A program made the position numbers and the translations under genes. Of a stretch of DNA of 64,000 nucleotides, positions 37,601 to 52,600 are shown one piece after another. Under the pieces are notes generated by a model, which saw only the letters and a list, made by a program, of their open reading frames with translations, had not been told where the DNA came from and made no database searches. This DNA is from Liolophura sinensis (Eukaryota; Mollusca; Polyplacophora; Chitonida; Chitonidae): the NCBI RefSeq assembly GCF_032854445.1, contig NC_088303.1:25211265-25275264 (forward strand), in the 5' to 3' direction. Positions within the stretch are counted from its first letter, which is position 1, and every line of letters starts with the position of its first letter.

Positions 37601-40600
37601 GAAAACAGGTTTCCTGTCTTTGCCTGGACTGTCCTTAAAGTGTCAAAGCTGTATATGATGAAAACAGGTTTCCTGTCTTTGCCTGGACTGTCCTTGCTGT
37701 TTGTGATGAAAACAGGTTTCCTGTCTTTGCCTGGACTGTCCTCAAAGTGTCAAAGCTGTATGTGATGAAAACAGGTTTCCTGTCTTTGCCTGGACTGACC
37801 TCAAAGCGTCAAAGCTGTATGTGATGAAAACAGGTTTCCTGTCTTTGCCTGGACTGTCGTCAAAGCTGTATGTGATGAAAACAGGTTTCCAGTCTTGATA
37901 TTGCCACATTATGCAAAAATAATTAAGGCATCCCATTGACATCGTAATTGTAAGTATTGTTGCATTCTTCCTGACATCATCTAAACATCACATATCGCCA
38001 TTTGCGAATCACTCCGAGCATGGGCTCAATCCTAATGTGAGCCTATGAAAATACCACTTGTGGATTTTTCATTTTGCGTTCAATGTTTCAAGCCACATTG
38101 AACTGAAATTGAAAAGAAGTGAATCAGTTTATCATGAATCATGAAGTTCCTTTTATTGCATTCAAACACATTTTTTAACCAGCCTAAACTGTGGGGATTT
38201 TGTTTGAATGAATTCTCTCACCTTTTTTGTTTGCTCCCCCATTTAGGAGCAGCGTTTGGCCGCCTTGTTGGAGAGAGTATGGCTGCCTGGTTTCCTGTGG
38301 GAATCCGTAGCAGCAGTGGTGCTGTTCATAAGATAATGCCGGGTGGATATGCTGTGGTCGGTAAGTTAATTCAGGACTTCAAGTTTGACTTCAGTGGTGC
38401 CAATCACCAGTCAGATAAATATATTTTTGACTCAATTAGCAGAAATTTTTCTGTCAAGTTTGTAAATACATGTAGTCGTGAACTCGACAACATCAGCTTG
38501 GGACAAATGTATTCCTAGCTTCCCGAAGCAAGTGTTGTTTAACATGTAACTTCCCTGAGCACATGGTACTTCAGTATGGCATTAAATACCAACACAAGTA
38601 CCATGGGATAAGTATGTCTGTATGTTTTTATGGTTGTGCACATGCCTAATTTATTTATTTATTTGTTTATTTGATTGGTGTTTTACGCCGAACACAAGAA
38701 TAATTCACTCTTACGACTGTGGCCAGGTGGGAGAAAACCGGGCCAGACCGGGGGATACCCACTACCATCTGCAGGTTGCTGACAGACATTCCCACGTAAG
38801 ACCACATGCCTAATTAGCAACCAGTGCGATGCTACGAAAAATTGATAATCAATACTGCAGAATTTGGGGAAACAAGTTTTCATTTGCAAGCCACAGTCAG
38901 TCATTTTCCTGTACTGTTCTACCGAATACTCTTGTGAGGCATTCATCTAAGAGTAGAAACACTCTGAAAAATGTGAAGTAAGTGAGATATTATATTCTGA
39001 ATTGGTGGATTACATGCTTTTCCTGCTATTTATGTGCTTCTAATTCAAATCCTTGGATATTTAATCTAAACAATTGGTGATTATACATATATATGTATAT
39101 GTTTTTACATTTGATTCTTGTGTCCATTAAGAAAAACCTGATTTCTGAGAGGTTCTCATTCTGTCTCTGTTCCAGGGGCAGCTGCTTTGTCAGGAAGTGT
39201 GACTCGGACCATCTCTACATCGGTCATCGTGTTTGAGCTGACTGGTCAGATCAGCCATGTCCTCCCAGCTGTGGTAGGAGCCTTCTCATTGGATAGCTGC
39301 ATTGTGTTTCTTATAAGATGTACATGTATATTTTCCATCAAGAGGAAATTGCTCTAAATTTGTTCCTAAAGACCAACCCAATACGGTTTACAGGTGCCAA
39401 CTTGTATACAAAATTACATACTCTTTTAGTGAAAATAAAAAGCAAGAAAAAACTGAGTAGTCATTTTGACACATTGTCTTTTATTTGCAAGCAGTTTAAT
39501 GGAAAATTAAAGCGACTTTTGTCTCATTGATCTGTTCCTGTTTTGATCTATAATTATTAGATTTTTAAAATGGCAAGGCTTGAATCATAAACTCTCCGTT
39601 AAGTTTCAGCTTTTGTTGTTCATCACCAAAATCTGTACATCGATTTGTCTTACAGATAGCTGTGTTAATAGCTAATGGAATAGCACACCAGTTACAACCA
39701 TCTTTCTACGATAGCATCATCAAATTGAAGCGTTTACCTTATCTGCCAGATATTGTGTCAGCAAAGTCCAGGTGGGTCAAGCTGCATACATTTATTTACT
39801 GGTTTGGTGTTAAAACTGATCAAGAATTATTTATCTGTGACAATATTTCACTCTGTCTTGTATCCTGTCTGTCAAGTCTCTAGGATGTTGTGTGTTAATT
39901 TGTATTACTTGACATGGTCCATTCACATAACAAGGGGCCTGCATGTAAGACGACATAGATTTAATGCAGGATGTTTGCAAATGTTGTGCATGTTCACTTA
40001 CATGACAGTGGCCTTGTTTATAGATGGAAGAAACCAGGTTATCTGGATTACACTCCGATGTTCACTTGGAACTTGACAATACTGGATCAAGTCATCACCA
40101 TACATTCACTTATGTCTCAATTCCGGTCCCACAGTGTAATTATACCCTCAATTTTCTAACCTTAGGGTAACATGACCTTGTACTGGAAAGTTCAATTTCA
40201 TGAACCTATGACAAACTTACTCATATTGCTCCATTCTAAGAGATCTGTTGATCTCAGAATTGTGTTTTCAGGTTTATTTTCAAAGTATGGTGAAAACAAG
40301 TTTCAGCACCAAAAGTGATGTTTATGACCTTTATTTATCTCTAAAATGACACTTTATTGGACAGATTTATAGGGCAAATACTGCAGTTTACATGTACATG
40401 TATATTTGTGAAATCAGGATTCCTTAGTTTCTTGTATGTGTAGCTTTACCAAGGAGGTTTTGTCGCCGCTGCCTTTGTACTACATGCATGTCTCAACTAA
40501 ATATTCACAGATTTCTTTGATACATGACAAGAGGCTCCTTTCTGTCTGAGTTGTTTATTTACTTTTCTTTGGCTCACTCATTAAAAACAAGCTTTTCCTT

Positions 40601-43600
40601 AGTTGGCTGTGGCTATTTGTCAGCGATTTAATATATGTCACACACAACTGGTGTGGTGGTTTTTCAAGGCTCTGCACAGTTTCCTTCATCTACAAAAGAC
40701 TGACTACTGCCATATCACTGAATAGTTTTGAGTATCATTAAAGACTAAATGATGTAAATTAATAAATAATAATACAAAATTGGTGGAGTTATTTAACAGC
40801 TCTGTATTAGGTTGGTAAGGAGAAATTCATGCCCAGATATCTTGCTACTGTTGATAGCTGAATGTGTTCCCATTGAAGAGGTGAAAATCCTCTGTCTGAT
40901 ATATGTCTAGATATAACAGATGTAACTACAAACATCAGGCTAGTTTGTATCTGACAATGGTGTCATCTTCAGTAAGACTGTATTATGTGAGCATATCTGA
41001 TGTTGTTTAGAAAGTGACTTAAGTTACAGTATTATAATAATGATGAGAACATTTTCATGTGACCGTGTTTTTCTGTTTGCTTTCAGAGCCTGGAATGTTT
41101 ATGTGGAGGACATTATGATCAAGGACCTGAAGTTTATCAGCTTTGTGTCGACGTACGCAGAGCTCCAAGATCTTCTCATGTCGTCCTTCTTCAGGTCCTA
41201 TCCCCTGGTGGACTCCACAGGTGAGTACGCTTCAAACCCTAACCTCTGGTAGACTCTACAGGTGAGTACACTTCAGGTTCTACCCTCTGGTGAAGCATGC
41301 TCCAGGGGCTACTGTGTGCTGGACTCCATAGGTGAGTGTGCGTCAGGTCCTATCTTGGCTGCCATCATATAAATCAAATATTCTCGATTATGGCGTTTAA
41401 CACCAATCAAATAAGTACATTTTAGGATCAGTTTTTGGAAATTATTGAAATTGAGTGAAATTATTTTTGTTTTAGCAAAGTTTGGTTCATTTATGTAGCA
41501 CGTCACGCTTTTCAGTATATGTGTTCTCAAAAAACCTGTAATCAGTTGACAAGCACTATAGCGCCTCAGCAGAAGATGATGTGTGTTACATTGATATAGA
41601 CCTTTTGTGTAGCCCCTTAGAGCCTCAAGCTAAAATCATTCCATCGTTACTGCGGGAAAGCAGCTGCCTCGATCACTGTCATCTGGAAAAAGTTTATTAA
41701 TCAGGATGTTTTATGATGCCTGGTAATACATGTATTACAGGTTAAATATTCAGGTTGGTTATTTATTCATAATTAGCAACCCCTGTATGTATTGTTAAAT
41801 TGAGTGTTAAAAATATTGAAAAAAATACATTAATCTGAGTAATATGGCATTATAATCACTAGATATTGAGCCTGGGTTTATGCCTCTTTTTCGCCAACAG
41901 TCAGTAGTTTCCGCTGAATGATGTTATACAAGTCCAACCTTTACGAGGTGTCAGAGCTTCACCATTTAGTTCAGTGTTAAAAGGCCACAAAAGTGTTGAC
42001 ACAAAAGGATTTGCTGTTCTGCATAAGGTTTTGAAAACAGGTCATGGAAGAACCCTGGAGTTAGGTTTTTCAAGTTTCCAGATGATTTGGCCCTCAGGAA
42101 GGTGTGGATTCACAGTACAAGACAGAATGGCTTTATACGGCCTACCCACCAAGGAGCCAAATGTTTCCCAAGCGGGTAGAAAATAGGCATAGGAAATCCC
42201 AGCGGTCAGCTAAATTTTAATAGCAGGGAGAAAAAAATTAGGCTTTAAATGTATGTATATAAACTCTGGTGGTAGGTCGTGGTGGGTGTAAAACAAAGCG
42301 GAAGTTCATTCATCTTTTGATCAATCTTTGGTATGTCGGTAAAGTGAAAGAAATGTCGATACAAACATGTGATGGTTTCCAATGACTGTCGCTTTGATAT
42401 ACGCTATCCCATTTGCTGTGTATATCCTTTGGACCAATGGGTGAGCTTCTAACAATTTGTGAACTGTGTGCAACAACACAAGGGCCAATTGACAGCTGCA
42501 GCAATGCTAGCGGTTTCTGACCTCCGACAGAGGAGATTAAAACTGAAAACAATCCAAAACTAATCGTGTTGCTTGACTGTGTTAATCAAGAATTAATGAC
42601 TAGCTGAAATACTGGTTGTTGCTTAAAATTACTCAAAGATGCGAAAACAAGTGATATCTCTTTGAATACTGCTCAGAGTAGGTGCGAAAGCAATCTTACA
42701 TAGTGATTATCTGTCCACTTGTTGTTTTAATCTCTTGTCCAGATTACGCTTATTGACGTGCTTGAAGAGTTCTGGTCGTAATAAAACTAGGAAAAGTAAA
42801 CAGTTGTAGGTATATTTTTTGCGGTATTACCTTGATTAGATGCACAAAAATTAATTCCCGCGAACCAAGTTTTCAAGTGATCCACTTGGGGAATATAATG
42901 ATATTTATTGTGAAGTACACAGAAGGAAAGAATAGAAAATATTAAATTTGATATACACATGAAGTGTAGACCTACGGCATAGTACTGGGTAAGGCTATAG
43001 CTTACCAGTAGGTATTGCTAGTGCTGTTGGAAATGCCTGGACAAGGATCAGATTCAAAGTTTGAAAACTCGAAATGTGAAGTTTGGCCAGAGATGTCTGT
43101 GTCGTAAATAGGAACTTCTGTGTCGTCCACTGTGGGTTCAAATTGGTACGGCAGTATATGTGCTTCTTTGTAGCTAGAATCCATCTTGAAAATTACATCA
43201 TTTTGATGCGAATTCACAGGTTATATAGGCCAGCTAGACTTGGGTTGGCCATCTATGATGTCATCTGTTGTTCTTTACCAGGCAGCCGGCTTGAGATCAG
43301 CTGGGGTGGTAAATCTATTTTTTGGTGGGTTTAAAGTCATAATTACGATTCTCAGAGGCCCTCTTGGTAACATACTGTTAAACAGGTTATAATCTTTATA
43401 ACTAGGAGAAAGAGCTAAAGCTGGCCACCAATCCTTTAATCGATTTATTGTTCTCCACTCAACCAAGTTTGAGAGGAGGCGTTATACTGGAATCACCCTC
43501 TGTCTGTCTGTGTGTTTGTAGGTGCGATTTTGTCCATGTATCTCCTCCCCAACTACTGCACCGATATCGATGAAACTTACCATACATCTTGCCTTTCACC

Positions 43601-46600
43601 TGAACCTGTGCATACTTGAAATTAAGTACTGCTGGGTCATTATTTTCATAAGACTGTACTCTATCATCATAATTATAGCCATTTAGGACTTTGCCTTATG
43701 GTGCTTTTCCACGATCAGATTTTGTCTATGCAACACTTCCTGAAACAGTGAACCTATTTCCACGAAACTTAGCATTCCTCCTGTTCATGCTTAAGTTTAA
43801 TTACAATTATTATTTTCATAATTACTTCCATTCAGATACTTAGTGCAATAATGGATTTTTTCTGTATTCTCTTCTGATTGCTACATTTTTCCATTCAAAC
43901 TGGATGTACCAGTAGTGCAGTCACTGTACACTGAAATGCCCGTGAAACAATCTGTGAGGCCAAACGAAGCAACAAGACATCCTGTCATTTTTTTTTTCTT
44001 TCAAGATTTTCGTAGCTTTCTGTCTTTTATTTTTGGAAATGTTGGGGGATGGATGGGGTTATTTCGAACATCCAGATTCTAGGTTATTTATTTATTTTAT
44101 TCTTGGTTAACACCATACTGTACTAGAGGTCGTTCTCTGACTATACTCTACCATCAGCTACATGTGCATTGTATTGATATATCAAATATATTGACAGATT
44201 CCATGATACTGCTGGGTTCTATCCAGAGATTTGAGTTGGAGAGACAGCTTATGCTTCATCTGAGTCATGAACAGAAGGTGATAGTGGAGGAACCCAGCCC
44301 AGACCCCGATCACGATGGGATTGATCGCAGCAACGAGACAAGGGAGATAAGCGAGTCTGAGGATGACCAGTCACCGACTCCTGAAGCCAGAAATGTCAGC
44401 ACCCCAGAAGACGTGACTGTGGCTCTGTCAGCTTCATCTCCAACTCCTAAGCCAGAGATAAAGATAGAACAGAGACCCTTAGCCAGGTTCCAGGTGCAAA
44501 AAGTAGACGAAGACAAAGTAATGCCCATACCAAAGCAGCCGTCAGCCAGTGATAATGGAATTATGGTAAGTCAGACTACTTTAAATATCAGAGTATAAAC
44601 TTTTCCAGGGCCTCAATGGCCTCAGTGGCCAAACGGTAAGCATTGAGTTCGGCCTAAAACACCAATCAAATAATAAAAATAATTTTGATATGATACTAAA
44701 GTACATTTAATTTTGGTTACTATACAAGGTTTTGTATGAAGGCGTAGGGGATGAATAGTTTCACTATAAACTGATGGTGTGACCATCGATGAATAAAGAT
44801 ATTTATATATGTCTTATAAACCTACTTTAGGCCCCCTGGCTCAGTTGGTTAGAGCGCTAGCGCAGTGTAATGACCCAGGAGCCTCTCACCAATGCCATCG
44901 CAGTGAATTCAAGTCCAGCTCATGCTGGCTTCCTCTCCAGTCGTAAGTGGAAATGTCTGCTAGCAACCTGTGGATGGTGGTGGGTTTTACCCAGGCCCAG
45001 CCCGGTTTCCTTGCACCATAATGCTAGCCGCCGTCATATAAGTGAAATATTCTTGAGTAAGGCGTAAAACACCAATCAAATAAATAAATAAATAAATATA
45101 AGCCTACTTTATTTGGAATCAGCTAGATGCATGAGGCCTCATTCCATAGTACAGTGTTTAGAACCATGTCTTAGTGGTAATCATTACTGTTTCTTCCTTG
45201 GATACTTTAATCTCTCTTACCCATTACCAGCAAAGGGTAGTGATTGAAAGCAGAGCATATACGCTCGGCTCTGAAGACACTGTGGACTAGGATAAGTGAT
45301 TCAGTTTAGCTCTGGCTCATTTACAGGTTTGTCACATGGGTTTGAGGAGTGTCTGGTTACCTCTGGCTGAATTCTTCCACCTGTAAACTTAAAGTTATTG
45401 TAGAATTGAATTTCATCTTGGAATGGCAGTTAAACAAGTAAAGGAATAAATATATGACTTTGTTTTTCAAAAACTTGCAGACATCGGGAGATGAAATATC
45501 AGACTACGAAAGCACATACAGCGGCAGTTTGAGGCTACCAAAGAAAAAGCTAAAGTCAATTCTAAAGAAATCCCCCAGATCTACACCAAGGTCTTCTCCA
45601 ACGCCAGACAGAAAAGGTCAGACTGAAGTTATCTCCCTTGGATAGAAATGTTCTTGTAGATATACTGTAGTTTCCATTGACATAATAGAACAATAAGATG
45701 GAATAATGATGCTTGTCAGGACGACACATTTGCATGAGAACTGTAAAGAATGTTGGTCTGTGTATGTGTCAGAATATTTGCTAAGCAGAAGAATAAAAGG
45801 TTGAGCAAATTTTCAAACACTGCAGAGACTTATACTCCACACTCATTTGTGTAAAAATGTCTAGCTTAGCAACATGGAGAGGTGAATAAAGAGAGGTGTT
45901 AAGCATTGAGTGTAACAGTATAGGAATTGTGCAGATATTAAGGCTAACAAATCAACACTAGGTACATATACCCTAATTCCTCAACCATTTTGCATGTGAA
46001 AGAGCCACTTTTCGTGGAATTGAAGCACCTTTTTAATTTGATTTTAGACATAAAACCACATCGGTTGGGTAAGCCAATTTCAGGGCTTCTCAAGCAGTAT
46101 TACTTTATCAATCTACACAGAATACTGCTCTCAGAATATGCTTTAATAAACATCTTGCAAACATATGAAAAGTTCGAAGAATTACAGTAGGCATGTTCTG
46201 ACCGTCATAATTACTGTCTCCATAGGGATAAATGTTTAGCTATCAGTGTCATGCCACAAGCTTGGGCCTCCTGTAACAGTGAAAGCAATGTTAATTACCA
46301 TAAATTACAAAATTCACGCTCTGTCCTCACTGTTGAGGTAAATGTTCGGTATCTGAAAACGTACTGCACTCAGGTTAAGCACAATGACATGAGGAGGATG
46401 CCCATATTACTAAATTAGAAGATTCAAGACATATTATGTTTTGTGTAATAGAATCAGTGTTAAAGTGAACATAAAGTCAGCCACTAAAGCCGATTTATTT
46501 CCAGAAAGTAGTATTCCAGAAATGTGCTAAAAACATCTTAAAAATTCTACACCACTTATCAACCAAATAAATAGCCAACAATCGTCAATACCTGGCTACT

Positions 46601-49600
46601 CATTTGATGATGCCATTTTGCCATGTTATAGCTATGTATAATGATGTAACAAAACTTATGACCTCTCCAGTACCATAGGTATTAAATAATGTGACAATGA
46701 CAAAAACGCCTGATACCCAACCAAAGAGTATCAGTTCTCTTCTGTGTTCAAAGGGCCAGTGTTTCTTATAGTTTGGCGCTCGGTCAGGGCGATGTTCGCA
46801 GACTCAGGTGTCATGTTTTAGAGATACTGCTCGTCCCCGTCCTGCAATGGTGTAAGCATTTGGCCAAGCTGGCTATACAGACAATGAATTTGATCCATTT
46901 ACTGTGATGATTTTAATACGATAGTCCACACATGTCCACTAATTATTCTAACCTCTGTTTTTGATCACTGGCTCCATTAATGTCTTGTTTGTGGTATTTT
47001 CTCTCAGATTTAGCCAACTTGTACAAGAGTTTCTCTGACCAAAGCAGACCCGGTATTGTTGAAGATGTACCTTACTATTACCAGGTATTCAGACAAGTTT
47101 GACACCTTTGGTTTGTGATATATGCATATCTTGATCTTGGCATCATGTTACAAGCAAACTGTACCTTTAACGAACACATTGATTAGCTAACAAAATGTGT
47201 TTTTTTTTTTTTTGTATTTTTGTTTTTCACATTTGTTAATAGTGGACTGGACTATTGCTGTGAAATGTGGCCACGATATCAAAAAAATTTTGACAAAGAG
47301 ATTAGAAAGAATACAAAGAAAAATTTTCCAGAAGTTTTAAATCTGTGAGGGATTATGACAAATCGCAGTTTAGTTTTTATTGACTTCAGATTAATAAAAA
47401 GGTATTAACCAAAATCAAACAAAAAAACATGCAGCTTATGTTTCATTATGCAATAAAGAAAACATGGAGAGTATAAATACAGTATACGAAGTAGTAGTAG
47501 GCCAAAATTTTTCAGTTTCATTTTCGCTTGTTCTTCCTTCTTTTCCAGAGCAATAATGATGCTGCTTGTAAGAAGCATGTCCAGTTGGTATGTATACCGA
47601 AGTTTTGTTTTATCTATGTTGTGTATTGACAACAGTAATAGTTTGATTATGTATTGTGTGAGCTGTATGAACTACATGTAGTCTATGTTTGTGGTCCTCC
47701 GTGAACTGGTGGCTAGGATGCTAGAGCATTGTTGTGAGATTGTTGTCCAGCTCATGTTGGCCTCCTCTCTGGTAGTAGATGTACGTAGGAAGATCTGCCA
47801 TCAATGTGAGAATTGGCATGGGTTTCAACCATGATGTGCCTGATGTCCTCCCACTATAATGCTGGTGACTGTTATACAAGTGAAATATTCTGCATAAAAC
47901 ACAAATGAAATAAAAAACTAATCTGTGTGATGAAGAATTTCATATTGGTGTACTGAAATCATCTATGTTATTAAACTGTACTTAAACAAGATAAATTGTA
48001 CATTCCTGTTCTATGAGGTTTCAACTGAAGAGTGAGAGATAGCTATCAGGAATTATTTCCAAACACCTTCATCATTTTTTCATTAGCAAAACTTTGCTTG
48101 AGCGTTTGATTCAGGTTAGCCTTGTGAAATCATATTAAGACATGTTTTTTTTCGCTAAATATTAACCAAATATCAAATTATCAATAAACAGTGATCACTG
48201 ATTGATTTGTATTACATGTGTGTATATGTTGTGTTTTTCCAGCCACCAGAAACTGTTAAAGTGAAAACCCTTCTTCCTCATGAGGTAAGGTATTTATTCA
48301 TGTGTATGGGATAAAACTGGTTAACAAACACTCCAATTTTTGTACATCACAGAGTTTAACCCAAGAGGAGAAGACTTAACCACATTTCAATACTGATATA
48401 GTTTTGTTGTCTCTTCGCTGTTTCCTTCCACCATAGAGCTAGCTAAACACCCATCATATATTAAAAGATATAAATAGTTTTGTTTTCTTAACAAATTGAA
48501 TTGCATGAATGTATATGAATAATAGTTTCAAGTCGAAAGTCAAGCCATAAGCACAACAAGCGGTGTGAAATCTGTGCTGCTTGTCTTAATTACTGTCATT
48601 ACAGTCTGTGGCACAGATTTCCCACCGGTTGTTGTGCTTATGGCTTGACTTTCAAGTGACATGTGTTGCAATGTGTAACATCTCTGATTACCTTGTTTTT
48701 GATGTTTTTAGCAATGTACAATGTTATGAACCCCGTCTTTAAACATTGTATTATATATTATTTTTTTTTGTCTTTTTCCCCTTTGTGTATGTTATAGGAT
48801 GAACTGTAATTCAGTCAAGCGTTCTTGATTCGTCGGTGTTTATGAGATTAATGTCAGTGTAAATAGAGTGTACATTCTGGAAATATGTATCGGTGTTGTA
48901 AGCACGTTTACAATCAAACCATCCAGAATTTTTTTTTTACATTAGTCTATAAATATCAGCAACGGAGTTGTGAAGCTCGCAGTCATTCATTCAAATCAAC
49001 TTGTGAGCATGTTCTTGAGTCCATTTGAGAGCGGTCATATTTACTGTCATTCACTTTGAAGGATTTTGCTGGGTTTGGAGATATCGGCTTGAACGCCATT
49101 CAACATTCGTACACCATTTTCTGTGCGCAGCACTTTGTCAGGCTGTGTTTCACCACTTGCTATTTTTGGAGATGTTATTTGGGAGCTTGTATCGCTCATT
49201 GTCTCTTTGTGCCATTAGGTGCATTTCATGCCAGTTTACCCTGAAAGTGACTTTGTGTATATTTCCGGGTAAATGTACAGCTTGGCATCACGGATGCTAC
49301 TGTTAAATCGTCCACCCTGAGAAGTTACACATTCTCAAGCAGTTGGGGAATAAACCACTTATCGAACTGTCATCCGTGGATTGAGGAATTCATCTTAACT
49401 GTGGATTCTATATTTACATGGATTGCCTTTGGAAGCCAGAATATTCAATCCGGATTTGGACGCTGTAAAATACTATGTAGATATATTTGTAATTATTTGT
49501 ATTGTTTTGTATTTTATTGTCGGTTGTATTTTTTGTCTTCTTTGTTCAAAACTTATTCGAACGTCTTTGTGTTTCTTTGTTTGATCTTGTGTAAGGCCTA

Positions 49601-52600
49601 TCGCTTATCTGAGGGCGAAACTAGCTAGTTATTTCTCGTCGTTACTATCTGATAGTGGTAACCTTACATATCTGGGGCTTGTCTAAACTAAAACCTGCTT
49701 GTGCTAGATAATAGCACATTGATTGTCAACTTGTTTAGTGGTGTTTTGGCTCCTGTTTTGGATCAAACAGATTCACATTTTGTACAACTATTTGTATAGT
49801 TTCTTTGCACACTATATTTTGTCATTATGGCTGAGGAATTTAATGTAGATTCATTCCTTGATATTGAGGATTGGTCAGATGTCTGAGTTAAGAAAAGGCA
49901 GATTTAAGAAAATATCTGACAAATTTGAATTAGACTTAAGCCAGAGTCTTAAGGCAGAAAAAGTGAAATGGTGGATGCGATTAGCAAACACATGAATTTA
50001 GGTAATACTTTACCTATTAGGGCCAAAGCGGTGATATTGAGTTGATTAAACTTCAGTTTGAGATGGAAAGGTTTAAGTTAGAAAAGGAAGAAAAAGAAAG
50101 AAAAGAAAGAGAAAGGGAAAAAGAAAGATAAGGGGAAAGGGAAAGAGAAGAAAAAGAGTTGGAGAACTTAAAATTAGAAAAGGAAGAGAGAGAGAGAAAC
50201 AGTTCAAACTGAAGGAACTCCAGGGTGAAAGTAGTGATAATAAAGCTGTTAGTCATAGTCACCAAGGATTTGATTTGGCTTAAAACACATGATTACTGCC
50301 CAGATTTAATGATAAGGATGCAGAAAGGTTTTTTTGTCCTTTGAGAAAGTGGCTGTTCGCTTTGCTGGCCTGAAAGGTATGGGACAATGTTACTGCAGAA
50401 TTCTGTTTAAGGTAAAGCTACAGAGGTGCATGATGCTTTGTCGGTAGATTAGTCTTCAGGTTACAACACAGTTAAGGCAGTGGTCTTATCTGCTTATGAG
50501 CTTGTGCCAGAGGCCTACAGACAGAAGTTCAGATAGATAAGGAAACAGTCGGGTGAAACTTATGTGGCATTTACCAGGGGCAAAGAAACACTGTTTGATA
50601 GCTGGTACAGGGCTATGGAGTTAGATCATTCTTTTGAACAATGAAGGGAGAATAGTGTTTCTAATGAGGTCAAGGTTTATTTAGGTGAACAGAAGGTCAA
50701 GGACGTTAAGATCGCTCCAAGTTTTGCAGCTGAATATGGGGTCATTCATAACACTAATGGACAAAAATTTCAGCCTAATTTCAGAAGAAGTGGTATTCTG
50801 ATAAGAAGACTTCAAATTTTAGTACTGAAAAGTGGACGGGTGAGAAGCATAAGTCAAATCTGTGTTTTTCTCCTGACAAGAACATCTTCCAGTCCAAACC
50901 CCAAGATGTAAGTCCACCTTCTTGTGGTTATTGTAAAACCACAAGACATCTATTATCCAGTCTTGGAAAGGAAAAAGGAGAAAAAGTCGGTAGCTATTGT
51001 TAACTTTACTTGTATACCAGTGAGGCCACAGGTACAGATAGGTACTGTTGGTCCTATCATAAACCACAAGTTTAGGAAGTAGGGCAGACTTCATGGACAA
51101 ACTGGGGATTCGTGCTGGATGGTGTGGTTACTGATAATGGAGTTTCCTCCCCTGTTTGTATACTTAGGGATACTGGGGCTAGTCAGCCTTTGATGTTAGT
51201 AGATGTGATTCCTGTAAATTCTGATAAGGCCAATAGTCATGTTTTCATCCAGGGTATTAATGGAAATTTTATGTCTGTTCCATTACTGGAGGTTACCCTA
51301 CTTTCTAATTTAGTTACTGGCTTAGTAACGATAGGGCTTGTTGATACTTTGCCTGTGGAAAGTATTTTCCATTTTGCTGGGTAATGACTTAGCAGGACAA
51401 AAAGTTAAGGCGTGTCCTCATGTCTGTGGTTTTCCGATTGTGGACGGAAATACAGAAGACCTGCAGGAGGAGTTTCCATTTCTCTCTTGTGTGGTTACCA
51501 GATCATAGGAAAGAGGTAGGGAGATGGAATACAATTCTTTTATTACCATTGGGTATTCAGCAGGTAATATTAATTTGGCTGAAATGTTCTTTCATGATAT
51601 TGATGGTATAGGATGGTCAGGAGTTAGAGAGACTTGTGCTCTCTTGATCTGATGTGGTTAAGCAACAACAGTCAGATTCCGAATTAAGGGAATTAAGTAA
51701 GTCTGCTTTATCTCTGGAGGAAATGGCTGATGTACCTGTAGGTTATTACATTGAGGATGAGCTGGTGAGAAGAAAGTATAGACTTCTCATGTACATGTAT
51801 CAGGTAACGATGATTGGGCAATTTTTAATCAAGTTGTCTTACCTCCAAGTTATAGACAGGGAGTACTTAGGATGGCTCATGAGATTCCAATAGGTGGACA
51901 TTTAGGCATTAGAAAGACAGAGAGTAAAATCACTCGTCGTTTTTACTGGTCTAAGATTCACAAGGATGTGGTTAATTTCTTTGAGACATGTTATACCTGT
52001 CAACTGGTAGGAAATCCCCAGCATAGTGTAAGAATTCCCATTCCTGCTTTTGGTGAACCTTTTACCAAAGTACACATTGATTACCCAGAACTAAGTCAGG
52101 ATACAAGTATCTTCTGACTATTATGGATACAGCTACGAGATTTCCGGAAGCTACCCCACTGAAACAGATAACGACTCCTCAGATACTTAATAATCTGTTA
52201 CAGTTTTTCACCAAGTATGGCTTTATTTAAGCAGATACAATCTGACCAGTGGTCAAATTTGATGTCAAACTTATTTCACAAAGTTATGTATGGGCTGGGG
52301 AGTAAACAGCTTAAATTCACAGCTTATGACTATCAATCCCATGGGGCTTTGGGACGATACCACCAAACCATGAAGTGTGCTCTACGACCATATTGCATGG
52401 AATACCCTGAAGATTGGGACAAAGGGGTTCCATTTGTGTTGTTTGTCACTAGGGACACTCCTAATGAGTCCACTGGGTTTAGGCCATTAGAGTTGGTATA
52501 TGGTCATGAGGTTAGAGGTCCTTAAGCTTTGATGAAGGAGCGTATCTTGGACCAAGAAACAGAAGGAAACTTACTAGAATATGCTTCCCATTTTGGGGAC

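Noticed and set aside
49025-49628. Cys/Phe-rich ORFs
   Set aside because: Lie inside the inferred 5' LTR of the retrotransposon.
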